Source: Shewanella gelidii (GTDB lineage: Bacteria > Pseudomonadota > Gammaproteobacteria > Enterobacterales > Shewanellaceae). Taken from it: a DNA stretch of 64,000 bases. Position 1 is the first letter of the stretch; every line of letters begins with the position of its first letter. The position numbers were made by a program, and so were the translations under genes. The stretch lies in contig NZ_BMPZ01000001.1 in NCBI RefSeq assembly GCF_014647855.1, positions 186,001 through 250,000 on the forward strand, read 5' to 3'. This document shows positions 9,151 through 17,222 of this stretch, in pieces. Below the pieces are notes generated by a model. That model was not told the origin of the DNA and searched no databases. It saw only the letters and a list, made by a program, of their open reading frames with translations.

Positions 9151-10368
9151 CTATTGTGATTTGATTAAATCGCTGACGGCAACAGGTGCATCGACATCAC
9201 GTGTTATGTGCAACTGATTGTCATTATGTTCACCAATATATTGTTCAATTGATGATTTAGTTGATGCCAATAAAGTCTCATCCGATATTGAAATGCCGTC
9301 ATACCCTAATCGAATGACGTGAGAGATATGATGAATAGCATCTTGCTCATCCTGGAAATTGTTAGTGTCCATCTCAGTCAATGCTAATACGCCACGTCGA
9401 TGCGCGACCTTCACAATTTGCCTTAAATATGCATCTGAAATGGGGTGGCGACTATCCTTGAGTACGTCGAAGGGAAGTTGCCTATCCTGCTGATGGATAA
9501 ATGATTCGTTATAAGCTAAAGAGAACGAATTAATATCACTCCGTAATGCAATGACGTGATTTCTTAATCCATGAACAACCTCTTCTATTTCAAATACCGC
9601 ACTATAACTGGCAATTTTGCAGGTACATTTAATCGTTCCAGGCTTTAAGCAAAAGCGATTTTCTAAAAAAGAGAGCACTTTCGACCACCAGTATGCTTCG
9701 TCAGCAGATTGAATATCGTCGATCTCAACATGCGGCATAGCACCATGTAATAATTGGTGGCGAAAGTTATGAAATAGGTGCATCGTCAAGTCAAACAGTG
9801 CTGCAGGAATACCTTCTTCATTCAGGTGCACATTGCCCTCAATCTCATCTAAAGGTCTTGTTCGGCAAGCTAAATTTGGAGTGAGCGCAATGCCTTGGCT
9901 TTCGTGATAAGCCAAACCAATAGCCAACTCCCCACGTGTCAGCTCCATCGCACGTAACATTGCCGCAATACGTTCTGGCCACGTCATCACCGTTTGATAG
10001 TCAATCACCACCCCATCAATCTGCTTTGTTTGCGCACCAGCGCTTTCAAGATGACGAGGATCTAATTTGAGCTCAACCTTTCGATTGGTATATTGACGAT
10101 GCAATGCGTTTGCAGTCCATTTTCCAGCACGGACAGCACGAGTTTGCTTCATGAACTGCGGTAATTCACCGCAATCCAACCGTTCTTGTCGTACAATACG
10201 TTGCGCTAAAAGTGCTGCATGGTCTTTTGAAAAAGCCTCACACACATGAGCTAATAAACACAATGATTGAGCATTCAAAAGGCGCTCTTGGCCTGCCACA
10301 TCAGATCCCTTCAGCATCAATGGCGATACCGAGGTGTTCTTTTGCTTTAACTGTACTTGTTGTGTCAT
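9151..10368 (-). CDS. Malate synthase-like protein, truncated and lacking catalytic residues
   Basis: A 405-residue relative of malate synthase A (E. coli AceB, 533 residues), in the aceB position before aceA. Shared blocks are GELPQFMKQTRAVRAGKW, IPAALFDLTMHLFHNFRHQLL, AYWWSKVLSFLENRF and LRQIVKVAHRRGVLAL. Against AceB, the MADFEDS segment is gone, the Glu of IETLPAVF is Ala (KIASYSAVF), the metal-binding Asp of GRWDY is lost (DINSF), and the AHPG motif is replaced. The protein stops at DAPVAVSDLIKSQ, so the C-terminal domain with the catalytic Asp is absent. I use ATG 10368 with AGGAAAG upstream. It is probably a non-enzymatic paralogue; an active malate synthase would be elsewhere. Confidence 0.8.
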   Translation of the reverse strand: MTQQVQLKQKNTSVSPLMLKGSDVAGQERLLNAQSLCLLAHVCEAFSKDHAALLAQRIVRQERLDCGELPQFMKQTRAVRAGKWTANALHRQYTNRKVELKLDPRHLESAGAQTKQIDGVVIDYQTVMTWPERIAAMLRAMELTRGELAIGLAYHESQGIALTPNLACRTRPLDEIEGNVHLNEEGIPAALFDLTMHLFHNFRHQLLHGAMPHVEIDDIQSADEAYWWSKVLSFLENRFCLKPGTIKCTCKIASYSAVFEIEEVVHGLRNHVIALRSDINSFSLAYNESFIHQQDRQLPFDVLKDSRHPISDAYLRQIVKVAHRRGVLALTEMDTNNFQDEQDAIHHISHVIRLGYDGISISDETLLASTKSSIEQYIGEHNDNQLHITRDVDAPVAVSDLIKSQ

Positions 10369-10520
10369 CCCAATCTTTCCTAAAGTCTCTTTTATAACAA
10401 TCCAGCTAACCGCAAATGTCGAAATTGGTGATCCCGACCAAAAAACCAGCAAATGTTTGTTTCGTACTAAAAGTTATCGACTAACCATTGTATTTGCAAC
10501 AATGCTAAAGCGAACAAAGC

Positions 10521-10534
10521 TTGACTTAGATCAA
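10521..10534. promoter_or_regulatory. Candidate FNR-type box upstream of the aceB-like gene
   Basis: TTGACTTAGATCAA (minus strand TTGATCTAAGTCAA) matches the FNR consensus TTGATNNNNATCAA at 9 of 10 fixed positions. It lies about 150 bases before the aceB-like start. Prediction by pattern only. Confidence 0.4.
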
Positions 10535-10552
10535 TAAAAACAACCTCAAAAA

Positions 10553-10565
10553 TTGGTCTGACCAA
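10553..10565. promoter_or_regulatory. Candidate FadR-type operator upstream of the aceB-like gene
   Basis: TTGGTCTGACCAA is a near-perfect palindrome that fits the FadR core TGGTNNGACCA. It sits about 190 bases before the aceB-like start. FadR-type control of glyoxylate-shunt genes by long-chain acyl-CoA is known in enterobacteria and relatives, so the site makes sense here. Confidence 0.5.
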
Positions 10566-11284
10566 AAGACAGACTCCCACCTAAGTAACTGTAAATATTA
10601 CATATAAATTAGCCCGCCCTATTGTGAAGGTTGGTTCTAAAAAATTTGTCTTACCAGTTGACCACGTCATTCGACGCGAATGCTTATCCGTATTTTTTTT
10701 ACATGACGCAATGAATTATTTACACGCAAACACAGATTACAAACTTGAGTCATTTGGGCATTTTGTTTAGCTTAGACTTTAGCCTATAGTCAATTTATCA
10801 ATTAATATCAGCAGCTTGAGTGGAAATTACAAAACAGAGAATTCAAACAGTCGTTTTATTTTGACGCTAACGTAAAGGTAAGCACGCATTAATGTGAGTT
10901 CTTTGAATAGTGGCTAAGTGTTGCCCGTCAGAAATGCATAATTATTTTGGTAAAGCGCCAAATTATTTTGAAATTAGGCTTGAAGATTAATACTGGTTTG
11001 TTAGGAAAGTGTTTTAATTAAATCACAAGATGCAGGTTTTACTGTTTGGTCGAGATTGGCCCCTATCTTTCATCATGATCAAGGATCTCCATCCAGCGGT
11101 AGATCATCTCTATTCGAACCATTATGCGCGCTTGGAGGAACAACGCCGCAAAAAGGCACCTCACAGACACTGTTTCTAGGCATGCTTATTAATATAAGGT
11201 TGATATGTGTGATTCACATGTCTGGATAAAAGATGTCGATTTGGTAAAGAGAAAAACCGGTGAGGTAAACAAAAACAAATGGAT
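10566..11284. other. Long intergenic region between aceB-like operon and TPR-GGDEF gene
   Basis: More than 700 bases with one short plus-strand open frame (11030-11179, listed separately). The rest is AT-rich with no RNA gene or repeat that I can recognise. It should contain promoter elements for the minus-strand aceB-like operon. Confidence 0.5.
11030..11179 (+). CDS. Possible 49-residue small protein
   Basis: An ATG-started frame of 49 codons on the plus strand. It begins MQVLLFGRDWPLSFIMIKD and ends in a basic tail with HRHCF. AGGAAAG lies upstream but too far (about 20 bases) to be a normal ribosome site. The residue composition looks protein-like. No family is recognised, and it may be a remnant. 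Confidence 0.22.
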   Translation: MQVLLFGRDWPLSFIMIKDLHPAVDHLYSNHYARLEEQRRKKAPHRHCF

Positions 11285-13063
11285 TTAATTGAGCGCCAGT
11301 TGATTTTGAACGGCAGCATTACTGCCAAAGCCTTCCATCTCTGCAACATACTTAGAGACCAAATTCCGTCCCTGCTCTTTAGCGTGATACAGTGCGACAT
11401 CAGCGCGATGTAAAATCGGGTCAAGGCTTAAATCATCAGCGGCTAAATGCGCAATCCCAAAACTGGCGGTAATAGAGAAATCTTGACCAGAATATTTGGT
11501 ATCAATACTTTCAATCGCCAGCCTACAACTTTCAGCAACACCTAGCGCATGCGCTTCATCCGCAAAAGGCAAAAGGATCACAAACTCTTCTCCTCCTACT
11601 CTGGCAAAAATGTCGCTATTTTTGAGCATGCCTGAAATTGTGTCTGCCACTTTTTTAAGTACCCAATCCCCCGTAGCATGACCAAAGTTATCATTGATGG
11701 ACTTAAAATGGTCCATGTCAAACAGAACTACCGAATAGCTTCCTTGTTGAGCCTGAACTTTAATTAAAGCATCCTCCCCCATATCCTGTCCCGCGCCACG
11801 ATTCATAATGCCCGTTAATGAATCGATTTTGGATAACCGCATAAACTTTTGTTTTTGCATATAGCCAACAACGACCAAAATCCCTAAAAAGAAAACTCCA
11901 CCGACCAACAGGGTCGTTAGCAAAACCATATTGGCATGCTCTTGCTCTTTAGTAAGCTGCATTGACAAGTACAGTTCTCGGTCTTTATTCAAAAGGGCAA
12001 TTTCACGTTCTTTTTCTGCGCTATTGAACTTTGCAGTTTGATAGGCGTTGGCTTTTGCTTTTGCCGCATTCATGATTTGATCTTGATATGAATTACTGTC
12101 TCGCAGATACTGATAAGCAAGTTCGTATTGCTGCTGTTGTTGCATTACCCCGGATAGCACACGAGTCGCAATTTCTAAATGAAGTACATCTGAATTGTCA
12201 GTTTTTGCTGCAAGTACACGCTGAGCATAATCATGGGCTTTATCGACCTGACCTAAAGCTAAATAGACTTCCGACAATAGCGCTTGAATCGCTGTGATTT
12301 CCTGCTGATATTGAAAGGGTTGATACGCTTTAAGAGCTTCTAACAATCGCTTCTCTGCTTCGGGATAATCACCCATTTTTAGCGCGACATGCCCTAACCC
12401 CTTAATACTCATCGCAGTAACAATATCGTGTTTCGCGACAATGCAGGCTCGTTTGCTCGCAAAAAAGCCTGATTTAGCTTTAGATAGATGGCCTAATTCC
12501 AAATGACTAACAGCCACAGAAATTGCGGCTGAACAATAATTGTGAGGATCGGTGTCTTGGGTTAAATCTCGAGCAAGCAGTGCATAAGTCATCGCTTCCT
12601 CGTACGCTCCCAATTGATCAAATACACTGGCTAATCGAATGTAGGAAATGATTTTTACATCCAAATCTTCGATTTTCTCTATTCGAGAAAGGTTCGCGGC
12701 AATAACCTTGAGTGCATTATCATAGTCTTGCAACAGCAAATATGCCGTAGATTGATAATGATAAATCTTGGTCAAAATGTGTGCGGGCGGCCTTTGTTCC
12801 TCAGCCTGGTTCAATAGAATTAAAGATGCGCCATAGTCAGCACTAAGCAATTTAAGATGGCTTTGTGAAAGTAGCAAGCGAGCTCTTTGCTCAGCGGTCA
12901 AAGCCTGGTTTGACTCGAGAACACGATCGACGAGATCCGGAACAACATTGGGTTGCGTTTTAATTTTATTTTCAATTTCAATTAAAAAATCATCCACAGC
13001 GAGCTCACTTGCCCCTAAAGGCAAGCTGCTCAGTAATATTGAAAACAGGAGGATAAAACGCAC
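11285..13063 (-). CDS. Periplasmic TPR - GGDEF diguanylate cyclase in the borosin operon
   Basis: A 592-residue protein: signal peptide (residues 1-18), a TPR-type helical repeat region (about 60-330), a coiled-coil-like linker, one membrane segment (about 378-400) and a cytoplasmic GGDEF domain (about 412-580). The active-site loop reads GGEEF (about 490) within ARVGGEEFVILL, with DMDHFKSINDNFGH before it, so it should make cyclic di-GMP from GTP. It starts with GTG only 8 bases after the borosin precursor gene, and no terminator lies between, so the two are probably one operon. The TPR part could sense a periplasmic peptide or protein; a link to the borosin product is inference. Confidence 0.87.
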   Translation of the reverse strand: MRFILLFSILLSSLPLGASELAVDDFLIEIENKIKTQPNVVPDLVDRVLESNQALTAEQRARLLLSQSHLKLLSADYGASLILLNQAEEQRPPAHILTKIYHYQSTAYLLLQDYDNALKVIAANLSRIEKIEDLDVKIISYIRLASVFDQLGAYEEAMTYALLARDLTQDTDPHNYCSAAISVAVSHLELGHLSKAKSGFFASKRACIVAKHDIVTAMSIKGLGHVALKMGDYPEAEKRLLEALKAYQPFQYQQEITAIQALLSEVYLALGQVDKAHDYAQRVLAAKTDNSDVLHLEIATRVLSGVMQQQQQYELAYQYLRDSNSYQDQIMNAAKAKANAYQTAKFNSAEKEREIALLNKDRELYLSMQLTKEQEHANMVLLTTLLVGGVFFLGILVVVGYMQKQKFMRLSKIDSLTGIMNRGAGQDMGEDALIKVQAQQGSYSVVLFDMDHFKSINDNFGHATGDWVLKKVADTISGMLKNSDIFARVGGEEFVILLPFADEAHALGVAESCRLAIESIDTKYSGQDFSITASFGIAHLAADDLSLDPILHRADVALYHAKEQGRNLVSKYVAEMEGFGSNAAVQNQLALN

Positions 13064-13071
13064 TTGGCTAT

Positions 13072-13284
13072 TTATTCATCAAATTTGTGAATAATAATAT
13101 AATGCTGAAAATCATCTTCACCGGTAATTTTTTTCAAGGCGTCTTGATCATTACTCATCACAGCTTTGATTTCATCGTCCGTAAGGCCGTAACTTTTCAT
13201 GGTATCGATTGGGTTCTGCCGATACGCTTCCGTCAATTTTGCATCACTTGCTAAATCAACCATAAAATCTTTTAACTTTGACAT
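13072..13284 (-). CDS. Split borosin precursor peptide (SonA-like)
   Basis: A 70-residue peptide with the SonA-type borosin-binding domain: a helical leader similar to LigA small-subunit folds (LASDAKLTEAYRQNPIDTMKSYGLTDDEIKAVM) and a short C-terminal core, HYIIIHKFDE. In Shewanella SonA, as I recall, backbone N-methylation falls at residues 63 and 65; here those are Ile63 and Ile65. The methyltransferase gene lies 50 bases upstream on the same strand. AAGGAATT is a good ribosome site before the ATG. No protease or exporter gene is adjacent, so maturation and release are unknown. The assignment rests on pairing, length and core. Confidence 0.82.
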   Translation of the reverse strand: MSKLKDFMVDLASDAKLTEAYRQNPIDTMKSYGLTDDEIKAVMSNDQDALKKITGEDDFQHYIIIHKFDE

Positions 13285-13334
13285 ATCAAGAATTCCTTTT
13301 TAAAAAACAAAAACTGATTTTACTTTGAGTCACA

Positions 13335-14135
13335 TTAACCTAAATCGGCAGCCGTAATGCCAAGTTTAGTCAATATTTGCGTATTTACGGCCAATTTACG
13401 TGCCGGGGGGATCAATAACGTACTCGCCGTTGTTAAATGCGCTTGGGGTAAGCTTGATAAAGGCAACTTTTCTATCCTTGGAGATTGAATGGGCAAGTTC
13501 GCAGCCTCATAGATGATGACTTCATGTTCACCCGCATACCACTGCAGTAACAACTCGACCAACACTTGCAAGCGAGATTCATTGGTTTGAAACGTTTTCA
13601 ATGTATGTTCTCCCGCAATCGCAATTTGCCATAGCAACAAATGACAAGCAGGATCTGGCGTGTGCTGGTAAAACATAAATTGCGTTGCTTCAAAACTTTG
13701 ATGGCCGGTTTGCCCAGGATCAATGCCTAAGTCAGCCCATAAACATGCTTCTGCACTGATGCCGGGCTCCATACGGGCAATGAATCCTTCCCGCTTGGCC
13801 TGCGCAATCGCAAGATGCGGTACGCAAGCAAATACACCTGGGTGGCCGTAAAATGCACCCATTACATTTTGCCCCTGCCGAAGCGCAGCCAGCATGGCAT
13901 TTACCATTTGTTCATAGGTTAAGCGCCGACTTTTAGCCTCACCATTTCTAGCATAGAACTGCTGCAGATTTACGACATTCTCATTGAGATCTTCTAACCA
14001 AAGTTGAGCAAACCCATCGGGCATGAGCGCAAACACGATATCAGCTTGCTCAATATAACTGCGACTGAGAGCACTTATTTGGCCAGCCAGCACCATACCG
14101 GTTCCAACACAAATTAAATGACCACTCTTCACCAC
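13335..14135 (-). CDS. Borosin-type peptide backbone N-methyltransferase (SonM-like)
   Basis: A 266-residue member of the tetrapyrrole methylase (CobA-like) fold, of the free-standing type that N-methylates backbone amides of a separate precursor using S-adenosylmethionine. SAM-site features are VGTGM (residues 10-14), YGHPGVF (96-102) and EPGISAEACLWADLGIDP (123-140). Tyr61, Arg70 and Tyr74 keep the Tyr-x8-Arg-x3-Tyr spacing described for borosin catalytic residues. It is far too short for siroheme synthase fusions and has no tetrapyrrole genes around it. GAGGTG before the GTG start is a strong ribosome site. It is first in the three-gene operon. Confidence 0.85.
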   Translation of the reverse strand: MVKSGHLICVGTGMVLAGQISALSRSYIEQADIVFALMPDGFAQLWLEDLNENVVNLQQFYARNGEAKSRRLTYEQMVNAMLAALRQGQNVMGAFYGHPGVFACVPHLAIAQAKREGFIARMEPGISAEACLWADLGIDPGQTGHQSFEATQFMFYQHTPDPACHLLLWQIAIAGEHTLKTFQTNESRLQVLVELLLQWYAGEHEVIIYEAANLPIQSPRIEKLPLSSLPQAHLTTASTLLIPPARKLAVNTQILTKLGITAADLG

Positions 14136-14414
14136 AATTGCACCTCAAAAGTTCAACAGTCTTACATTAGTAAACAATTAACTTTAATTAACCAATACAG
14201 CTATTTGCTCAATTTAGCATTGGCTGCATAAAAGTAAAACAATCACTGGATTTGCAACCAGAAATATTAAATCGGTGACGTAACAGAAACCGTACACGAA
14301 CCGGACTTATTCGTGAAAACGCTTAAGGAATTGGAACGTTCAACGCAAACACTTGTCAGTAGCTATAGAGCTTGGGTATTATGGCCAGCAATTTTTAAAG
14401 AAGTAGCGCATTCA

Positions 14415-14906
14415 ATGACCATCAAAAATAAAAGTCTTACCTTCGTCGGCGCAATGGCGCTTTCCATCACACTCAGTGGCTGTAGCGTATTCGATTGGTT
14501 GATTTATAAGCCTGATATCCCACAAGGCAACTACATGGAGCCTCAACAGGTCGAGCAGTTGCGTATTGCGATGACAAAAGAACAAGCTGAATATATTTTA
14601 GGCCGGCCGGTTCTTCGAGATAGTTTTGCTGATGATACTTGGTATTATGTTTATCATTATAAAAATGGCCGCAATGCGAAAATTACCCACAAAGAACTTG
14701 TTTTAAGGTTTGAAGCTGACAAATTAGTCAAAGTCGATGGCGACTATGAATTGAGTGCTGAATTTTATACGCCGCTTGAACAAAGCAAGCTTCCAATGGC
14801 AAACCCAAAGGATTTACAACCCCAGGTTCCTGAGCAACGACCAGAGAAAAAACCACTGGTTGAAGAGGAGTCTGGCCAACCCCAAGCCCAGAAGAAATTC
14901 GACTAA
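14415..14906 (+). CDS. bamE: Outer membrane assembly lipoprotein BamE
   Basis: BamE (SmpA) is a small lipoprotein of the BAM complex that folds outer-membrane beta-barrels. The lipobox LSGC follows a signal peptide from ATG 14415. The conserved YMEPQQVEQLRIAMTKEQAEYILGRPVLRDSFADDTWYYVYHY core is present. The product is 163 residues, somewhat longer than E. coli BamE, with a Pro/Gln/Glu-rich C-terminal tail. I reject the longer start at 14313, which would bury the signal peptide. The gene converges on rnfH, as is common in gammaproteobacteria. Confidence 0.92.
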   Translation: MTIKNKSLTFVGAMALSITLSGCSVFDWLIYKPDIPQGNYMEPQQVEQLRIAMTKEQAEYILGRPVLRDSFADDTWYYVYHYKNGRNAKITHKELVLRFEADKLVKVDGDYELSAEFYTPLEQSKLPMANPKDLQPQVPEQRPEKKPLVEEESGQPQAQKKFD

Positions 14907-14984
14907 GTATCACTGAAAAGCAGGCCAGCATGAAAGTTCGAATGGATTCATGCTTACTTTCAATAAGCAGTGATTACTTAACCA

Positions 14985-15010
14985 AAAAAAGCGCCCATCG
15001 GCGCTTTTTT
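14985..15010. terminator. Bidirectional terminator between bamE and rnfH
   Basis: A stem of AAAAAAGCGCC with GGCGCTTTTTT around a short loop gives a T-run on both strands. It serves the two convergent transcripts. Confidence 0.9.
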
Positions 15011-15057
15011 GATATTCATAGGTTACTCGCCCCATGACGATTTCACCATTCTCAGGT

Positions 15058-15396
15058 CTAAGAGAGCTTTCCACCGGTCACTTTATTTGCACGACCTTCC
15101 AATTTTGCCTTCTCTGCACGACGACGGCGTACATCCTTAGGATCAGCAATTAATGGGCGATAGATTTCTACCCGCTGGCCAGGTTGCAGTACCTCATGAT
15201 GTTTGACCAAACGGCTATAAATACCCAGCTTCACCGTTTCTAAATCAATCTCTGGGTAAAAATCAACAATATGACTTTGGCGCACCGCCTCAATACAACT
15301 CGTTCCTGGTTCAACGGTTACAGAAATCACTTTTTGCTGCTCGGGTAAAGCATAAACGACATTCACAGCAAATGTATTGGGTTCACAATTCATCAA
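15058..15396 (-). CDS. RnfH (RatB) family protein, copy 1
   Basis: A 112-residue ubiquitin-like beta-grasp protein of the RnfH family. The family pattern is plain: VNVVYALPEQQKVISVTVEPGTSCIEAVRQS, LETVKLGIYSRLVKHHEVLQPGQRVEIYRPLIADPKDVRRRRAEKA. The role of RnfH is unclear; the name comes from association with rnf genes in other bacteria. A near-duplicate lies 200 bases upstream on the same strand. The basic tail after ADPKDVRRRRA is typical of the family. Confidence 0.88.
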   Translation of the reverse strand: MMNCEPNTFAVNVVYALPEQQKVISVTVEPGTSCIEAVRQSHIVDFYPEIDLETVKLGIYSRLVKHHEVLQPGQRVEIYRPLIADPKDVRRRRAEKAKLEGRANKVTGGKLS

Positions 15397-15596
15397 AGGC
15401 TACCAAGTTTCAGGCGCAAAAATTATGGCCTTGTTTGATCTTGGTCTCCTTTATACAGACTGTGAAAGGTGAATTCAATATGACGAAGGATACGCAAATC
15501 GACAAATGAACATTTAGGAAGCAGAAACGATAAAGCCAAGCAAAATGGATTCCTAGCGGGAATCCATCACACTGCCAAAGTTCAACTTAAGAATCA

Positions 15597-16007
15597 CTAA
15601 CTCGCCTGAGCTAACGCTGCAAGCGCAGCTTTTTTCGGGCGACACTCAAAACAAATGCGGCGGCATTCATTGCAACGTTCAAACACTAAGGTTTCTTCTA
15701 ACCGACGTTGCCGAACCTCTTGAGCTTTGACTCGCATCGCTTTCATATCGGCTTGCAAAGGGCGATAAATCTCAATTCTCTCCCCGGATTTCACCACTTG
15801 ATGATGCTTTACTGAGCGGCTGTAGATCCCAAGCTTAACGGATGCTAAATCTATCTCGTCAAAAAGTGCTGCGATGTTGCTTTGTGTGACCGCTTCAATA
15901 CAAGTCGTGCCAGATTTGACCTGCAAGCGAATACGTTTCTGTTGATTGGGCAGCGCATAAATGACTTCAACACTCATCAAGCCTTGATTCTTCGCATTGC
16001 TAGTCAT
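15597..16007 (-). CDS. rnfH: RnfH family protein, copy 2, with four-cysteine tail
   Basis: A 136-residue RnfH-family protein that overlaps the end of ratA by 8 bases, the usual ratA-rnfH arrangement. It shares VEVIYALPNQQKRIRLQV, LASVKLGIYSRSVKHHQVVKSGERIEIYRPLQADMKAMR with copy 1. It differs by a C-terminal extension, FERCNECRRICFECRPKK, holding C-x2-C-x3-C-x2-C, a possible metal site. By position this is the ancestral rnfH; copy 1 is probably the duplicate. Function is not known. Confidence 0.88.
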   Translation of the reverse strand: MTSNAKNQGLMSVEVIYALPNQQKRIRLQVKSGTTCIEAVTQSNIAALFDEIDLASVKLGIYSRSVKHHQVVKSGERIEIYRPLQADMKAMRVKAQEVRQRRLEETLVFERCNECRRICFECRPKKAALAALAQAS

Positions 16008-16437
16008 TGAGATAAATCACTTTTGCGCGCGAGGTAAAGGCCGTCACCATCGACCCCATGAGCTCTTTAAAAATTTTGCCAAATGCCACTTCAACCAATG
16101 CACTTGAAAATTCAAAACTTAATTCGAACTCAACTTTACAAGCATCTTCAGCCAGCTCAATGAAGCGCCATTCTCCGTCTAAATGCTTGAAGGGACCACT
16201 ATCTAAAGCAAGCTTAATCAGCTTGCCTGGAATGACGTGATTGCGCGTCGTAAACGTTTTGCTTATCCCCGCTTTACTGACATCAACTGAAGCTAGCATG
16301 GTCTCCCCATCAAACTCGAGCACTTTGCCACCGACGCAGCCGGGTAAAAACTCTGGGTAAGACTCAACATCATTGATCAGCTCATACATTTGCATCGCAC
16401 TAAAACGAACTAAGACACTACGAGTTATCTGCGCCAT
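16000..16437 (-). CDS. ratA: RatA family START-like protein
   Basis: A 145-residue START/COQ10-like protein. In E. coli, RatA was reported to hinder 70S ribosome assembly; homologues are also linked to ubiquinone binding. The family pattern is visible: ITRSVLVRFSAMQMYELINDVESYPEFLPGCVGGKVLE, then FKHLDGEWRF and the final helix FKELMGSMVTAFTSRAKVIY. I prefer ATG 16437 (MAQITRS) to the GTG at 16452. It lies divergent to smpB and starts the ratA-rnfH-rnfH operon. Confidence 0.9.
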   Translation of the reverse strand: MAQITRSVLVRFSAMQMYELINDVESYPEFLPGCVGGKVLEFDGETMLASVDVSKAGISKTFTTRNHVIPGKLIKLALDSGPFKHLDGEWRFIELAEDACKVEFELSFEFSSALVEVAFGKIFKELMGSMVTAFTSRAKVIYLND

Positions 16438-16634
16438 TAACTTTGCTTTCACTATTCCATTTATCTATTAACGGCAAATTTTAACACGGTTCTAAAAAAA
16501 CGCATTAGACCAACATCACCGCTGTGGATTAACGCATAAAAAACCAACAAACTCTGCTTTTGCCACACTAATCGACTAAATATTGCCGTTGCAGCAATTC
16601 CATCTTGCTCAGGTGCGCGTATAATAGCTGGCCT

Positions 16635-17129
16635 ATGGCTAAGAAAAATGCAAAAAAATCAAAGAATCCAACCGCAACAATTGCTCGCAATAAGCGTGCA
16701 ACCTTCGACTATAAATTCGAAGACAAGGTTGAGGCAGGTCTATCCCTCATGGGATGGGAAGTGAAGTCGATTCGAATGGGTAAAATCAACCTCTCTGAAA
16801 GCTATGTGTTTATTAGAGACGGCGAAGCTTACTTGTTTGGTTGTACCATCACACCACTCAATACCGCATCAACACATGTGGTATGCGACCCAATGCGCTC
16901 GCGTAAATTATTACTCAAGCGCAAAGAACTCGATAAACTCCAGGGCATGGTGGACCGCCAAGGATACTCTCTGGTGCCTATATCAATGTATTGGGCCAAA
17001 GGCGCATGGGTTAAAATTGAAGTCGGACTCGGTAAAGGTAAAAAAGACCACGATAAACGGGACGACACCAAAGAGCGCGAATGGCAGATTGAAAAATCAC
17101 GCACAATGAAAGATTCGTTACGCAAGTAA
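16635..17129 (+). CDS. smpB: SsrA-binding protein SmpB
   Basis: SmpB binds tmRNA and is required for trans-translation of stalled ribosomes. The 164-residue product shows the oligonucleotide-binding fold and family motifs: [45 protein letters not shown]-like region [13 protein letters not shown], and the basic C-terminal tail that enters the ribosome ([25 protein letters not shown]). ATG 16635 gives the normal MAKKNAKKS start. It sits 93 bases before ssrA, as in many gammaproteobacteria. Confidence 0.96.
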   Translation: MAKKNAKKSKNPTATIARNKRATFDYKFEDKVEAGLSLMGWEVKSIRMGKINLSESYVFIRDGEAYLFGCTITPLNTASTHVVCDPMRSRKLLLKRKELDKLQGMVDRQGYSLVPISMYWAKGAWVKIEVGLGKGKKDHDKRDDTKEREWQIEKSRTMKDSLRK

Positions 17130-17222
17130 CGCTGATTTCGAACGCAAAACGAACAAACGATTGTCGCTTGGTAAATGTCACTAGGTAATTAGCAGACAAA
17201 GCGTTACAATCAATTTGTACTT

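Noticed and set aside
10369..10452. Longer start for the malate synthase-like gene
   Set aside because: The extra 28 residues do not resemble the family, and a ribosome site lies before ATG 10368.
13335..14135. Uroporphyrin-III or cobalamin-type methyltransferase
   Set aside because: No tetrapyrrole genes are nearby, and the neighbouring 70-residue precursor and the Tyr/Arg/Tyr spacing point to a borosin enzyme.
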